Assembly (NCBI RefSeq): GCF_002266465.3
Contig: NZ_CP029427.2
Location: 3,350,501 to 3,414,500 of the forward strand
DNA from: Bradyrhizobium symbiodeficiens
GTDB lineage: Bacteria > Pseudomonadota > Alphaproteobacteria > Rhizobiales > Xanthobacteraceae
Direction of reading: 5' to 3'
DNA: 64,000 nt
A model generated the notes under the pieces. The model searched no databases. It had not been told where the DNA came from and saw only the letters and a program-made list of their open reading frames with translations. Position 1 is the stretch's first letter. The number at the start of each line of letters is the position of its first letter. The position numbers were made by a program, and so were the translations under genes. This document shows positions 26,178 to 35,104 of the stretch, piece after piece.

Positions 26178-27560
26178 ATGTCCATGCTGCCCAATTCGCA
26201 AGAAGCCCGCGATGTGGCCTACCAGCTCCATTCGTACACCAATGCGCGCGCGCATCAGCAGGCCGGTCCGCTGGTGATCGAGCGCGGCGAGGGGCCTTAC
26301 GTGTTCGACGCATCGGGCAAACGCTATTTCGAGGCGATGGCAGGCCTGTGGAGCGTCGGTCTCGGCTTCAACGAGAAGCGGCTGGTCGAGGCCGCGCACA
26401 AGCAGATGCTGGCGCTGCCTTTCTACCATACCTTCTCCGCCAAATCGCACGGCCCCTCGATCGACCTTGCCGAGAAGCTGGTCGCGCTCGCGCCTGTACC
26501 GATGAGCAAGGTGTTCTTCACCAATTCCGGCTCGGAAGCCAACGACACCGTGTTGAAGCTGATCGCCTATCGTTCGAATTCGCTGGGCCAGCCGCAGCGC
26601 AAGAAGATCATCAGCCGCATGCGCGGCTATCACGGCGTCACAATTGCATCCGCCAGCCTGACGGGCCTGCCGAACAATCATCGCTCGTTCGATCTGCCGC
26701 TGCCGAACATTCTGCACACCGGCTCGCCGCACTTCTACAAGGACGGTGCGCCTGGCGAGAGCGAGGAGGCCTTCGCGACGCGGCGGGCCGAGGAGCTCGA
26801 TGCGCTGATCCAGAAGGAGGGGCCCGAGACGATCGCGGCCTTCTTCGGCGAGCCCGTGATGGGCGCGGGCGGCGTCGTCGTGCCGCCGGCGACTTATTGG
26901 GAGAAGATCCAGGCGGTCCTGGAGAAGTACGACATCCTGCTGGTCGCCGACGAGGTGATCTGCGGCTTCGGCCGTACCGGCAAGATGTTCGGCTGCGAGA
27001 CCTACGGCATCAAGCCGGACGTGATGGTCGTCTCCAAGCAGATCACGTCGAGCTATTTCCCGCTCTCGGCCATCATCATGAACGACCGCATGTTCGAGCC
27101 GATCGCGGACGAGAGCAACAGGATCGGCGTGCTCGGTCACGGCTTCACCGCGGGCGGCCATCCGGTCGGCTCGGCGATCGCGCTGGAAAACCTCAAGATC
27201 ATCGAGGAACGCGGCCTGGTCGCGCATGCCGCCGAGCTCGGTGCTTACATGCAGGGAAAGCTGCGCGAGCTCACCAGCCATCCGCTGGTCGGCGAGGTCC
27301 GCGGCGTCGGCATGATCGCGGCGATCGAGCTCGTGCTCGACAAGGGCCGCAAGACCGCCGCGGCGACGCCCGGCGCCGTCGGCGGCATGGCGAGCCGCAT
27401 GCTGCAGGAGCGCGGCGTGATCTCCCGCAACATGCTGGACGCCATCGCCATCTGCCCGCCGCTGATCGTCACCAAGGCCCAGATCGACGAGCTGATCGCG
27501 GCGATATCGGGCGTGCTCGACGAAATGAAGCCGGAAGTCGCGAAGCTGACGCCGGCGTAA
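26178..27560 (+). CDS. Class III omega-aminotransferase
   Basis: A 460-residue PLP enzyme. Markers are VFFTNSGSEANDTVLKL, the helix RGYHGVTIASASLTG, LVADEVICGFGRTGK with the PLP-N1 Asp, and MVVSKQITSSYFPLSA with the Schiff-base Lys. It ends with GHGFTAGGHPVGSA. This sub-group uses pyruvate as acceptor with beta-alanine or amines as donors. AAGGATCTGCGCAA precedes ATG. The donor is not decidable here; no catabolic partner is adjacent. Confidence 0.92.
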   Translation: MSMLPNSQEARDVAYQLHSYTNARAHQQAGPLVIERGEGPYVFDASGKRYFEAMAGLWSVGLGFNEKRLVEAAHKQMLALPFYHTFSAKSHGPSIDLAEKLVALAPVPMSKVFFTNSGSEANDTVLKLIAYRSNSLGQPQRKKIISRMRGYHGVTIASASLTGLPNNHRSFDLPLPNILHTGSPHFYKDGAPGESEEAFATRRAEELDALIQKEGPETIAAFFGEPVMGAGGVVVPPATYWEKIQAVLEKYDILLVADEVICGFGRTGKMFGCETYGIKPDVMVVSKQITSSYFPLSAIIMNDRMFEPIADESNRIGVLGHGFTAGGHPVGSAIALENLKIIEERGLVAHAAELGAYMQGKLRELTSHPLVGEVRGVGMIAAIELVLDKGRKTAAATPGAVGGMASRMLQERGVISRNMLDAIAICPPLIVTKAQIDELIAAISGVLDEMKPEVAKLTPA

Positions 27561-27599
27561 GGCGGGCTTCCTAGCGGGCGGAGCGGCTCGCCAAACTCT

Positions 27600-27632
27600 T
27601 GGTGTCGTCCTGGCGAAAGCCAGGACGATCTC
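27600..27632. repeat. Short dispersed palindrome with GAAA loop
   Basis: Arms CGTCCTGGC (27606-27614) and GCCAGGACG (27619-27627) are perfect and enclose GAAA. This sequence is a widespread dispersed element of rhizobial intergenic DNA (recalled, not searched). Lying between convergent genes it may also act as a terminator. Confidence 0.65.
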
Positions 27633-27649
27633 GGGGAGGGCGCGCGGGC

Positions 27650-28801
27650 CTATTCCGCCCGCTGAACCCCGATCACGCGGCCTTTCTCGACCGCAAGCGC
27701 GAGTTCGCCGCGCTTCAGCTTCAGCGCGGCATCGCCGAACAGCTCGCGGCGCCAGCCGCGCAAGGCGGGGACGTCGGCCTCGTCGTCGGCTGCGATCTCT
27801 TCGAGATCGTCGACCGTGGCGATCACCTTGCTGGCGACCGCATGGCGCTCGGCGGTCATCCGCAGCAGCACCTTCAGCAACTCGACGATGGCGGCGCCAT
27901 TGTTGTTGTTGCGCGGCTTTTCCAGCTTCGGCAGCGTGGCAGGATCGCGCGCCAGTCCGCGCGTGACCGCGGCGACGATGTCCGCGCCCCATTTGGATTT
28001 CTCAAAGCCCTTCGGCACCGAGCGCAAGTTTGCGAGCTTCTCCAGCGTATTCGGCGCGTGGGTGGCGATATCGCTGATGGCCTCGTCGCGCAGCACGCGG
28101 CCGCGTGGTACGTCACGGCTCTGCGCTTCCTGCTCGCGCCAGGCCGCGACCTCCATCAGCACTGCGAGATCCTTCGGCTTGCGCACCCGCGTCTTCAGCC
28201 GCTCCCAGGCACGCTCAGGGTGGAAGTCGTAGGTCTTGGGCGAGGTCAGGACCTCCATCTCGATGGAGACCCATTCGCTGCGGCGGCGCTTCTTCAAATC
28301 GGCGTCGAGCGCTGCAAACACGTCGCGCAGATGCGTGACGTCGGACACCGCGTAATGCATCTGTTCCTTGGTCAGCGGGCGGCGCGACCAGTCGGTGAAG
28401 CGGTGGGTCTTGTCGGGGCGGTGGCCGGTGACCTTCTCGACCAGGGCGTCGTAGGCGATGCTGTCGCCGTAACCGAGCACCATCGCGGCAACCTGGGTGT
28501 CGAACACCGGGTGCGGGATGATGTTGGCCTGGTGCCAGATGATCTCGATGTCCTGGCGGGCGGCGTGGAAGACCTTCAGCACGGCCTCGTTGGCCATCAG
28601 CTCGAAGAACGGCTTGAGGTCGATGCCTGCGGCCAGGGTATCGACGACGATGGCTTCCTCGGCGCTGGCCATCTGCACCACGCATAGCAGCGGGTAGTAG
28701 GTGGTCTCTCGCAGGAACTCGGTATCGACGGTTATGACGGGGTGCTTGGCCAGTCGGCTGCAGGCAGCCGCGAGGTCAGCGGTGGTGGTAATCAAATCCA
28801 T
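27650..28801 (-). CDS. rnd: Ribonuclease D
   Basis: A 383-residue exoribonuclease of the DEDDy type. The first metal pair is in [14 protein letters not shown], the second Asp in [11 protein letters not shown], and the third in [10 protein letters not shown] with its Tyr. An HRDC domain occupies about 205-290. It trims tRNA 3-prime ends. Length and layout match alphaproteobacterial Rnd. Confidence 0.94.
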   Translation of the reverse strand: MDLITTTADLAAACSRLAKHPVITVDTEFLRETTYYPLLCVVQMASAEEAIVVDTLAAGIDLKPFFELMANEAVLKVFHAARQDIEIIWHQANIIPHPVFDTQVAAMVLGYGDSIAYDALVEKVTGHRPDKTHRFTDWSRRPLTKEQMHYAVSDVTHLRDVFAALDADLKKRRRSEWVSIEMEVLTSPKTYDFHPERAWERLKTRVRKPKDLAVLMEVAAWREQEAQSRDVPRGRVLRDEAISDIATHAPNTLEKLANLRSVPKGFEKSKWGADIVAAVTRGLARDPATLPKLEKPRNNNNGAAIVELLKVLLRMTAERHAVASKVIATVDDLEEIAADDEADVPALRGWRRELFGDAALKLKRGELALAVEKGRVIGVQRAE

Positions 28802-28917
28802 GAACGACCCATGACACGTGATATCAGCCGATCTGCCGAAAGTGCTGTGATGTCAAGGGGCTCAGTGCGAATTCGAGCCTTGCATTCGGGCCGGAATCGC
28901 TTTTTCCGACGAAATTC

Positions 28918-29028
28918 CTATTCGTAGCGGACCCGGTGCGAGGATTTGCGGCCGCGGGGCAGCGCCACCACGACCACGCACATGGCGACCAGCGCCAACC
29001 CCAGGAACTCGATAACCAACAGATCCAC
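28918..29028 (-). CDS. 36-residue single-helix membrane protein
   Basis: This ORF is too short for ordinary gene calling. It starts at GTG 29026-29028 with TGGAGG 7 bases upstream, an excellent ribosome site. It encodes one hydrophobic helix (VIEFLGLALVAMCVVVVALP) followed by a basic cytosolic tail (RGRKSSHRVRYE). Positive residues at the C-end predict an N-out/C-in orientation. Function is unknown; proteins like it often tune larger membrane complexes. Confidence 0.55.
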   Translation of the reverse strand: MDLLVIEFLGLALVAMCVVVVALPRGRKSSHRVRYE

Positions 29029-29149
29029 GGCGAAACCTCCAGAAACATAGGTAGATTTGTCGGGGGTGCGTTGAGGGTCTGTTAATTGCAATGGTTACCG
29101 GCGGCGCGGTCGGTCGGATGGTGGACGGGGGGTTAATGGCGGGGGCCGC

Positions 29150-29188
29150 CTAAAGCGAAATCGGCGCCCCGCATGACGGAGCGCCGAT
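29150..29188 (-). terminator. Probable terminator of the ABC importer operon
   Basis: Arms ATCGGCGC (29160-29167) and GCGCCGAT (29181-29188), with inner CCG/CGG pairing, are followed on the minus strand by TTTCGCTTT. It starts 25 bases after the binding-protein stop. Confidence 0.6.
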
Positions 29189-29212
29189 GGTCGTTGGCGG
29201 TTGCAGCGAGCC

Positions 29213-30556
29213 TTACGGCAGCTTCAGCGAGGTATCCGCGTTGTACGGCTTGAGCGTCTCGTCGGCGGCCTTTTGCGCGGCGACGAGGGCTTCCTTCGGC
29301 TGCTTCTTGCCGTTGAGGACCAGCATGACTTCGTCCTCGAGGTTCTTGCGCACCGGCACGGTCTTGTAGGTCGCGAACCACGGCTTGGCGACGTCGAGCT
29401 GCTCGACGGCGGTCTTGGCGTCCGGGTTCTTGTTGAGGAAGTCGACCATCTCGGGCGTCTTGTACGCGGCCATGTTCGGCGCGAAATAGCCGGTGGCGCG
29501 GCTCCACCAGGCGCTCTTCTCGGGCGAGGTCATCCACTTGATCAGCGTCCAGGCCGCCTTCTGCTTGCCGGCCTCGAGCCCTGCGGGAATGATCAGCGAG
29601 GCGCCGCCGATCGGCACGGCGTTGCGGACGTTGCGCGGGATGAACGCGACCTTGTAGTTGAACTTGGCGTTGTCGCGCACATAGGTCAGCGAGCCCGTCG
29701 AGAGCATCATCATCGCGGCATTGCCCGAGATGAAGGAGGTGCTGACGGCTGGTCCCGGCGTGGCGCCGGGGGCGTGGACCTTGTGCTTGTACACGAGGTC
29801 GTTCCACCAGGTGAGCGCGCCCAGCATCGAGGGCGTGTCGTAATAGACCTCGCCGCCGAACTCCTCGTTGTAGTAGCGCCCGCCATTGCTCATGGTGAGC
29901 GTTTCCATCATCCAGCCGCAATAGTCGTAGGCGCAGGGGATCGCGATGCCCCATTGGGTCACCTTGTCGCCCTCGCGCTTGGTGAGCTTCTTGGCCCAGT
30001 CGGTGAGCTCGGCCCAGGTCTGCGGCGGCTTGCTCGGGTCGAGGCCGACTTCCTTGGCCTTGTCGGCGTTGATGTAGAGCAGCGGCGTCGAATTGTGGAA
30101 CGGCACGCCGTAGACGGAGCGGTTGATCACCGCGTTGCCCTGCAGCGCGGGGAAGAACTGGCCGAGGAACTGCTCCTTGGTGGTGCCGTCGGCCTTGATC
30201 AGGGCATCGAGATTGGTCAGTTCGTTCTCGATCTGCATGTCGAGCAGGAAGTTCGCCGACATGATCACGGCGGACGGCGGCTTGCCGGCCTTGATCGCGG
30301 CGCGCGTCTTGATCAGCGTGTCGTCATAGGAGCCGGTGTAGACGGCGGTCGCCTTGATATCGGGGTGACCGTCGTTGAACTCCTTGATCAGGGTGCCCAT
30401 GTCGCGGGCGAGCTTGCCGTCGACGGGGACGGGGAAGAACAGATCGATTTCGGTCGGACCTTCGGCCATCGCCGGGACGGCGAGGGCGCCGGCCAAAGTG
30501 GCTGCCAAACTACTTGCCATGGCGAGGCCGAACATGAGCCTGCGGGAAAACAGCAT
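29213..30556 (-). CDS. Extracellular solute-binding protein, UgpB-like
   Basis: A 447-residue periplasmic binding protein with signal peptide (MLFSRRLMFGLAMASSLAAT..., cut after AMA). ATG 30554-30556 has TAGGAG 8 bases upstream. The mature part has the cluster B sugar-binder layout, e.g. IKEFNDGHPDIKATAVYTGSY and WTLIKWMTSPEKSAW. It is of the UgpB (sn-glycerol-3-phosphate) group by general appearance. It is the last gene of an operon with two permeases and a phosphodiesterase. Confidence 0.88.
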   Translation of the reverse strand: MLFSRRLMFGLAMASSLAATLAGALAVPAMAEGPTEIDLFFPVPVDGKLARDMGTLIKEFNDGHPDIKATAVYTGSYDDTLIKTRAAIKAGKPPSAVIMSANFLLDMQIENELTNLDALIKADGTTKEQFLGQFFPALQGNAVINRSVYGVPFHNSTPLLYINADKAKEVGLDPSKPPQTWAELTDWAKKLTKREGDKVTQWGIAIPCAYDYCGWMMETLTMSNGGRYYNEEFGGEVYYDTPSMLGALTWWNDLVYKHKVHAPGATPGPAVSTSFISGNAAMMMLSTGSLTYVRDNAKFNYKVAFIPRNVRNAVPIGGASLIIPAGLEAGKQKAAWTLIKWMTSPEKSAWWSRATGYFAPNMAAYKTPEMVDFLNKNPDAKTAVEQLDVAKPWFATYKTVPVRKNLEDEVMLVLNGKKQPKEALVAAQKAADETLKPYNADTSLKLP

Positions 30557-30567
30557 CGAAGAATCTC

Positions 30568-31437
30568 CTATTTGATGCCTGAGGTGACGAAAGAGCTGAT
30601 GAAGCGCTTCTGGAAAATCAGGAAGGTGATGAGCAGCGGAGCGATCACCATCAGCGTGCCGGCGGCGATGGTGCCCCAGGCCTGCGTGCCTTCGGCGGTC
30701 TTGGTGAAGACCGAGAGCCCGACCGTGAGCGGCCGCTTGTCCGGCGAGTTGATCACCATCAGCGGCCACAGGAAGTCGTTCCAGTGGCTGGTGACCGAGA
30801 TGATGGCGAAGGCCGAGAAGCTCGGCATCGACAGCGGCACGTAGATGTGGCGGATGCGCTGGATGAGGCTGGCCCCGTCGATCAGGGCGGCATCCTCGAG
30901 CTCGGTCGGGATGGCCTCGAACGCCTGACGCATCAGGAAGGTGCCGAAGGCGGAGGCGAAGAACGGCATCATCACGCCGGCGAGCGTGTCGTAGAGGCCG
31001 AGCCGCGCCACGAGGCTCAGATTCGGCACGATCAGCAGCACCGGCACCAGCATCAGCTGCATCAGGAATAGATAGAAGATCAGCGACTTGCCGGCGAAGT
31101 CGAGGCGCGCAAAGGCAAAGCCCGCCAGCGTGATCGTGACGAACTGCACCAGCAGAATGCCGGCGCAGATGATCGTGGTGTTGAGCGTGTAGCGCGGGAA
31201 GTCGCCGATCTCCCAGGCGTCCCTGACATTGTCGAGCGTTGGCTTCAGGCTCGGCATCAGCTCGGCCATGGCGTTGATGCCGTCGGAGGCCGGGCGCAGC
31301 GTCGCGACGACCATCCACAGGAAGGGGATGAGCCAGACGATCGCGAGCAGCACGGTCAGCAGGAAGCCGAGCTTGGGCGTGATCTCGCCCCGAGTGGCGA
31401 GCGGGGTGTCCTTGTAGAGCCAGTCGATCAGCTTCAT
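30568..31437 (-). CDS. ABC importer permease, UgpE/MalG type
   Basis: A 289-residue inner-membrane permease with six TM helices. The EAA loop, EDAALIDGASLIQRIRHIYV, is intact and docks the ATPase. It overlaps the end of the neighbouring permease by 4 bases. The C-terminus (RFISSFVTSGIK) is characteristic of UgpE-type permeases. Confidence 0.9.
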   Translation of the reverse strand: MKLIDWLYKDTPLATRGEITPKLGFLLTVLLAIVWLIPFLWMVVATLRPASDGINAMAELMPSLKPTLDNVRDAWEIGDFPRYTLNTTIICAGILLVQFVTITLAGFAFARLDFAGKSLIFYLFLMQLMLVPVLLIVPNLSLVARLGLYDTLAGVMMPFFASAFGTFLMRQAFEAIPTELEDAALIDGASLIQRIRHIYVPLSMPSFSAFAIISVTSHWNDFLWPLMVINSPDKRPLTVGLSVFTKTAEGTQAWGTIAAGTLMVIAPLLITFLIFQKRFISSFVTSGIK

Positions 31438-32384
31438 GGCCCGCCCTCGCGGTTGGCCATGGTGCGGAAGGAGAGCGCGGTCAGGCCCATCAGTGCGGCG
31501 AGCGTCAGCAGCGTCGCGGCCGAGGCCTTGCCGACGTCGTAATGCTCGACTGCCTGCTGGTAGATGTAGAACAGCACGAGGTTGGTCGAATTCGACGGCC
31601 CACCCTGGGTCATGACGAAGACGTGGTCGACCTGCGTCACCGCGTTGAGGATCGCGATGACGATGACGAACAGGAAGGTGGGCTTGAGCTCCGGCAGAAT
31701 GATATTGCGCAGGCGCTGATAAGGCCCGGCGCCGTCGAGATGCGCGGCTTCCATCACGTCTTCGGGCACGGCCTGCAGGCCGGCGAGGAAGAACAGCATG
31801 TAATAGCCGGCGTTCTTCCAGATCGTGATGATCATGATCGCGTAAAGCGCGATGTCGGGATCGCCGAGCCAGTTCGGCAGCACCGGAAGCAGGCGGCCGA
31901 TGTAGTAATCGAGCAGGCCGACATTGGGCAGGAAGATGAACATGAACAGCGCGGAGGCCGCGACCATCGGGATCAGCACCGGCAGGAACAGCGCGGCGCG
32001 CAGCGCGCTGCTCACGGCATGGGTGCGCGACAGCGTCAGCGCGAACAGCAGCGCCAGGCCGATGCTCGGGATCGCGGTGCCGACGGCGTAGATGAGGTTG
32101 TTGACGACGGCGCCGGTGAAAGCGGGGTCGGCCAGCACCGCTGCGATGTTGTCGAGACCGACGAAGCGGACCGGGGCCTTCGGCGTGGCGCGCTGGTAGA
32201 GCGCATCGATCAACACGCGGCCCATCGCGCCATAGGTGAACAGCGCGAGGAAGACCAGCGAGGGCAGTAACAGGAGATAGGCGGGCAGCGAAGCTTTGAA
32301 GCGCGCGACGAGGCGCTTCGGCACGTCCAGGCGCGGCGCCGCCGAGGTCGCGACCGGAAGAGTCGCGGGTTCGGCGAGGCTCAT
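31434..32384 (-). CDS. ABC importer permease, UgpA/MalF type
   Basis: A 316-residue permease. ATG 32382-32384 (MSLAEPATL) is preferred to one nine codons upstream because it sits just past the phosphodiesterase stop and has GGTGAG adjacent. The EAA loop reads MEAAHLDGAGPYQRLRNI; six TM helices are evident, and the long first periplasmic loop is normal for this group. It forms a heterodimer with the UgpE-like protein. Confidence 0.9.
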   Translation of the reverse strand: MSLAEPATLPVATSAAPRLDVPKRLVARFKASLPAYLLLLPSLVFLALFTYGAMGRVLIDALYQRATPKAPVRFVGLDNIAAVLADPAFTGAVVNNLIYAVGTAIPSIGLALLFALTLSRTHAVSSALRAALFLPVLIPMVAASALFMFIFLPNVGLLDYYIGRLLPVLPNWLGDPDIALYAIMIITIWKNAGYYMLFFLAGLQAVPEDVMEAAHLDGAGPYQRLRNIILPELKPTFLFVIVIAILNAVTQVDHVFVMTQGGPSNSTNLVLFYIYQQAVEHYDVGKASAATLLTLAALMGLTALSFRTMANREGGP

Positions 32385-32385
32385 C

Positions 32386-33234
32386 TCACCGCGCCGGAAA
32401 GTTGAGTGCATAGTCGCGGCCGTCCACCCCCGCCGGTGGCTCGAAGGGGAAGCGCAGACTGGTGTCGAGGAAGTCGTGGCTGTGTACGACCAGGTTCTCG
32501 TCGTCGATCAGCACCACGCCATAGGCGGGCGGCTCGTGGCTGGCGAGATGCGGCGCGCCGGCGTCGAGCTCGAACCAGACCTGATGGTTGGTGCCGCGCA
32601 GGGTGGAGAACGGAATCTTGCCGTAGCTGCCGAAGATGGGACGGTGCACATGGCCGAAGAAGAGGTGGCGGATGCGCGTGCGATATGGCGCGATCACCTC
32701 GGCGAACTCCGTGCTCTGTTTCAGCCCGATCTCGTCCATCGCATGGACGCCGATCGGGAAGGGCGGGTGATGCATGAACACGACGAATTGCTGGTCGTCG
32801 GGCGCGGCCGCGAGCGTCTTCGCGAGCCAGTCGAAGCGCTTGGCGCACATCTCGCCGGCGTGGCTGGTTTCGTCCAGCGTGTCGAGGAAGACGAACAGGC
32901 CGTGCTCGGTGGTGCGCGTGCCCTGCACGAAGCCGTTGGAATCGCGCGGCGCGGCCTTGAGCGCGTCGAGGCAGGTGACGCGCCGGTCGTGATTACCGAC
33001 CATGGCGATGTAGGGGATTTTCAGTGCGGCCATCGCGTCAACGAAATTGGCGTAGGATTCAGCCTCGCCCCAATGGGTGAGATCGCCCGTCACGACCGCG
33101 AAGGCGGCGTCGGATTGATGCTTGTTGATGTCGGCAATGGCCGCGTCCAGCCGGGCGCGCGGATCGAGGCCATAGAGGGTCGAGCCGGGGTTCGCCAGAT
33201 GCGTGTCGGTGAGGTGGATGAATTTGAAGGGCAT
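32386..33234 (-). CDS. Calcineurin-like phosphodiesterase leading the importer operon
   Basis: A 282-residue metallophosphoesterase. All metal motifs are present: HLTDTHL, VVTGDLTHWGE, VGNHDRR, HHPPFPIG and FGHVHRP, in the class III cyclic-nucleotide/glycerophosphodiester phosphodiesterase pattern. It has no signal peptide, so it is cytosolic. It is the first gene of the Ugp-like operon, so it probably cleaves an imported phosphodiester; cAMP is an alternative. Confidence 0.85.
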   Translation of the reverse strand: MPFKFIHLTDTHLANPGSTLYGLDPRARLDAAIADINKHQSDAAFAVVTGDLTHWGEAESYANFVDAMAALKIPYIAMVGNHDRRVTCLDALKAAPRDSNGFVQGTRTTEHGLFVFLDTLDETSHAGEMCAKRFDWLAKTLAAAPDDQQFVVFMHHPPFPIGVHAMDEIGLKQSTEFAEVIAPYRTRIRHLFFGHVHRPIFGSYGKIPFSTLRGTNHQVWFELDAGAPHLASHEPPAYGVVLIDDENLVVHSHDFLDTSLRFPFEPPAGVDGRDYALNFPAR

Positions 33235-33306
33235 GGCGCTTGTCAGGGGTGTTGGAGAAAGGACGTCTCCGGCAAGACGACCCTGACAGGCGGTTAGAGC
33301 GTGTGT

Positions 33307-33324
33307 GTTTCAGTTTGATGACAG
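33307..33324 (-). promoter_or_regulatory. Pho-box-like sequence upstream of phosphodiesterase/importer operon
   Basis: On the minus strand CTGTCAT, four bases (CAAA), then CTGAAAC give the 11-bp-period Pho-box layout; the first heptamer is perfect, the second matches 4 of 7. Another CTGTCAG occurs nearer the gene. The box ends 73 bases before the ATG. Confidence 0.5.
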
Positions 33325-33436
33325 CGGTTCCCGCGGGCAGACGTGTCCACAGGGCCCGCGGGACAGCAACGGACCGCGCAAGGCGCGATCCACGCAGTGG
33401 ATAATTCAGGGATGGTAGTGAACGGTCGAACCCGCC

Positions 33437-34909
33437 TCACGTCCCGCAGAACGTCTGCAGCACACGCTGGTCCGGCAGCGGCGGATCGGCGTAGGCGGTA
33501 TACGCGGGCTGATCGTCGAACGGCTTGGCCAGTACCTTCACCAATTCCTCGAACGGCGCGTAATTGTCGTCGTTGACGGCGGCCTGGATCACGGCTTCGA
33601 CGCGATGGTTGCGCGGGATGAACATGGGATTGACCGCGTGCATCGCGGCCTGCCGCTCGGTAGCGCTCTGCGAGTCAAGCGCGATACGCGCGCGCCAGCG
33701 GCCGGCCCATTCGTCGAAGGCTGCGGGCTCCATGAACTGCGCGCGCGCATCCGCGCTGTCATCTACGGCGGCATCGCCGAGCTTGCGGAAGGTGAGGGTG
33801 AAATCGGCCTGGTTCTTGGCCATGGCGTCGAGCAGGTCCTGGATCAGGGCCTCGTCGCCATCGCGCTCGGTGAACAGGCCGACCTTTTTGCGCAGGCCTG
33901 CCTGATAGGCGGTGCTGAACGTCTCAGTGAAAGCACCGAGAATGTCTTGCGCTTCGGCGACCGCCTTCTCCTGCTCGTCGGAGAACAGCGGCAGCAGGCA
34001 CTCGGCCAGCCTCGTCAGATTCCACAGCGCGATGCGCGGCTGGTTTGCATAGGCGTAGCGGCCCATCTCGTCGATCGACGAGAACACCTGCGAAGGATTG
34101 TAGGTATCCATGAAGGCGCAGGGACCGTAATCGATGGTCTCGCCGGAGATGGAGCTGTTGTCGGTGTTCATCACGCCGTGGATGAAGCCGACCAGCAGCC
34201 AGCGCGCGATGAGATTGGCCTGGCGTTCGACCACGCCGGCAAGCAGCGCGTGATAGGGCCGCTCCAGGTCGCGCAGCCCCGGATAGTGCCTGACGATCAC
34301 GTGGTCGGCGAGCCGCCGGACCGCCTCGGTATCCCGGCGGGCGGCGAAGAACTGGAAGGTGCCGACCCGGATGTGGCTCGCTGCGACACGCGTCAGCACC
34401 GCGCCGGGCAGCGCGGTCTCGCGGATGACGTGCTCGCCAGTGAACACGGCGGCGAGCGAGCGGGTGGTCGGAATGCCGAGCGCGAACATGGCTTCGCTGA
34501 CGATGTATTCGCGCAGCACCGGCCCGAGCGCGGCGCGGCCGTCGCCGCGGCGGGAGAACGGGGTGGGACCAGATCCCTTGAGCTGGATGTCGCGGCGGAC
34601 GCCGTCCCTGTCGATGACCTCGCCGAGCAGGATGGCGCGGCCGTCGCCGAGCTGGGGCACGAAATGCCCGAACTGGTGGCCGGCATAGGCCATGGCGATG
34701 GGATCGGCGCCTTCCGGAACCGTCTTGCCGGCCAGGATCGCCGCGCCTTCGGGGGTCTCCAGCAAGTCGGGATCGAGCCCGAGCTGGAGCGCCAGCGGCC
34801 GGTTCAGCTTGATCAGCCGGGGGGCCGCGACCGGGGTCGGCGCGACGCGGGCAAAGAAGCTGTCCGGCAGCGCCGAATAGGAGTTCTGGAAGGGGAAATG
34901 GACGGTCAT
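33437..34909 (-). CDS. selO: Protein adenylyltransferase SelO (YdiU/UPF0061)
   Basis: A 490-residue pseudokinase-fold AMPylator. The start ATG 34907-34909 (MTVHFPF) fits the family; an in-frame start at 35110 adds 67 unlikely residues and would cross the aspS start. Family marks are MAYAGHQFGHFVPQLGDGRA, LKGSGPTPFSRRGDGRAAL and GVMNTDNSSISGETIDYGP. A Cys three residues from the C-terminus (TFCGT) matches the Cys/selenocysteine position of the family. SelO AMPylates proteins in redox homeostasis. Confidence 0.92.
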   Translation of the reverse strand: MTVHFPFQNSYSALPDSFFARVAPTPVAAPRLIKLNRPLALQLGLDPDLLETPEGAAILAGKTVPEGADPIAMAYAGHQFGHFVPQLGDGRAILLGEVIDRDGVRRDIQLKGSGPTPFSRRGDGRAALGPVLREYIVSEAMFALGIPTTRSLAAVFTGEHVIRETALPGAVLTRVAASHIRVGTFQFFAARRDTEAVRRLADHVIVRHYPGLRDLERPYHALLAGVVERQANLIARWLLVGFIHGVMNTDNSSISGETIDYGPCAFMDTYNPSQVFSSIDEMGRYAYANQPRIALWNLTRLAECLLPLFSDEQEKAVAEAQDILGAFTETFSTAYQAGLRKKVGLFTERDGDEALIQDLLDAMAKNQADFTLTFRKLGDAAVDDSADARAQFMEPAAFDEWAGRWRARIALDSQSATERQAAMHAVNPMFIPRNHRVEAVIQAAVNDDNYAPFEELVKVLAKPFDDQPAYTAYADPPLPDQRVLQTFCGT

Positions 34910-35104
34910 ACCGGTAAAGATAGGCGGGGAACGCCGGATGGCAAAGGCTTGAGCCAAAACCGGCCAAAAATGGGCCTTCCGGGCCCAAAACAGGCCGTTC
35001 CCTTGGTTGCCGCCCTCGGCCTCGTCGGGTAAACCCTGCGCAACTTCGGCTAGGGCATCAGGCCCTACCCGATTCGACCTCTCCACATTGATTTTGGGAC
35101 GACC

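Noticed and set aside
26013..27992. A 659-codon open frame antisense to the aminotransferase
   Set aside because: Arg/Ala/Asp-rich and runs across two real genes and a repeat; not a protein-like sequence.
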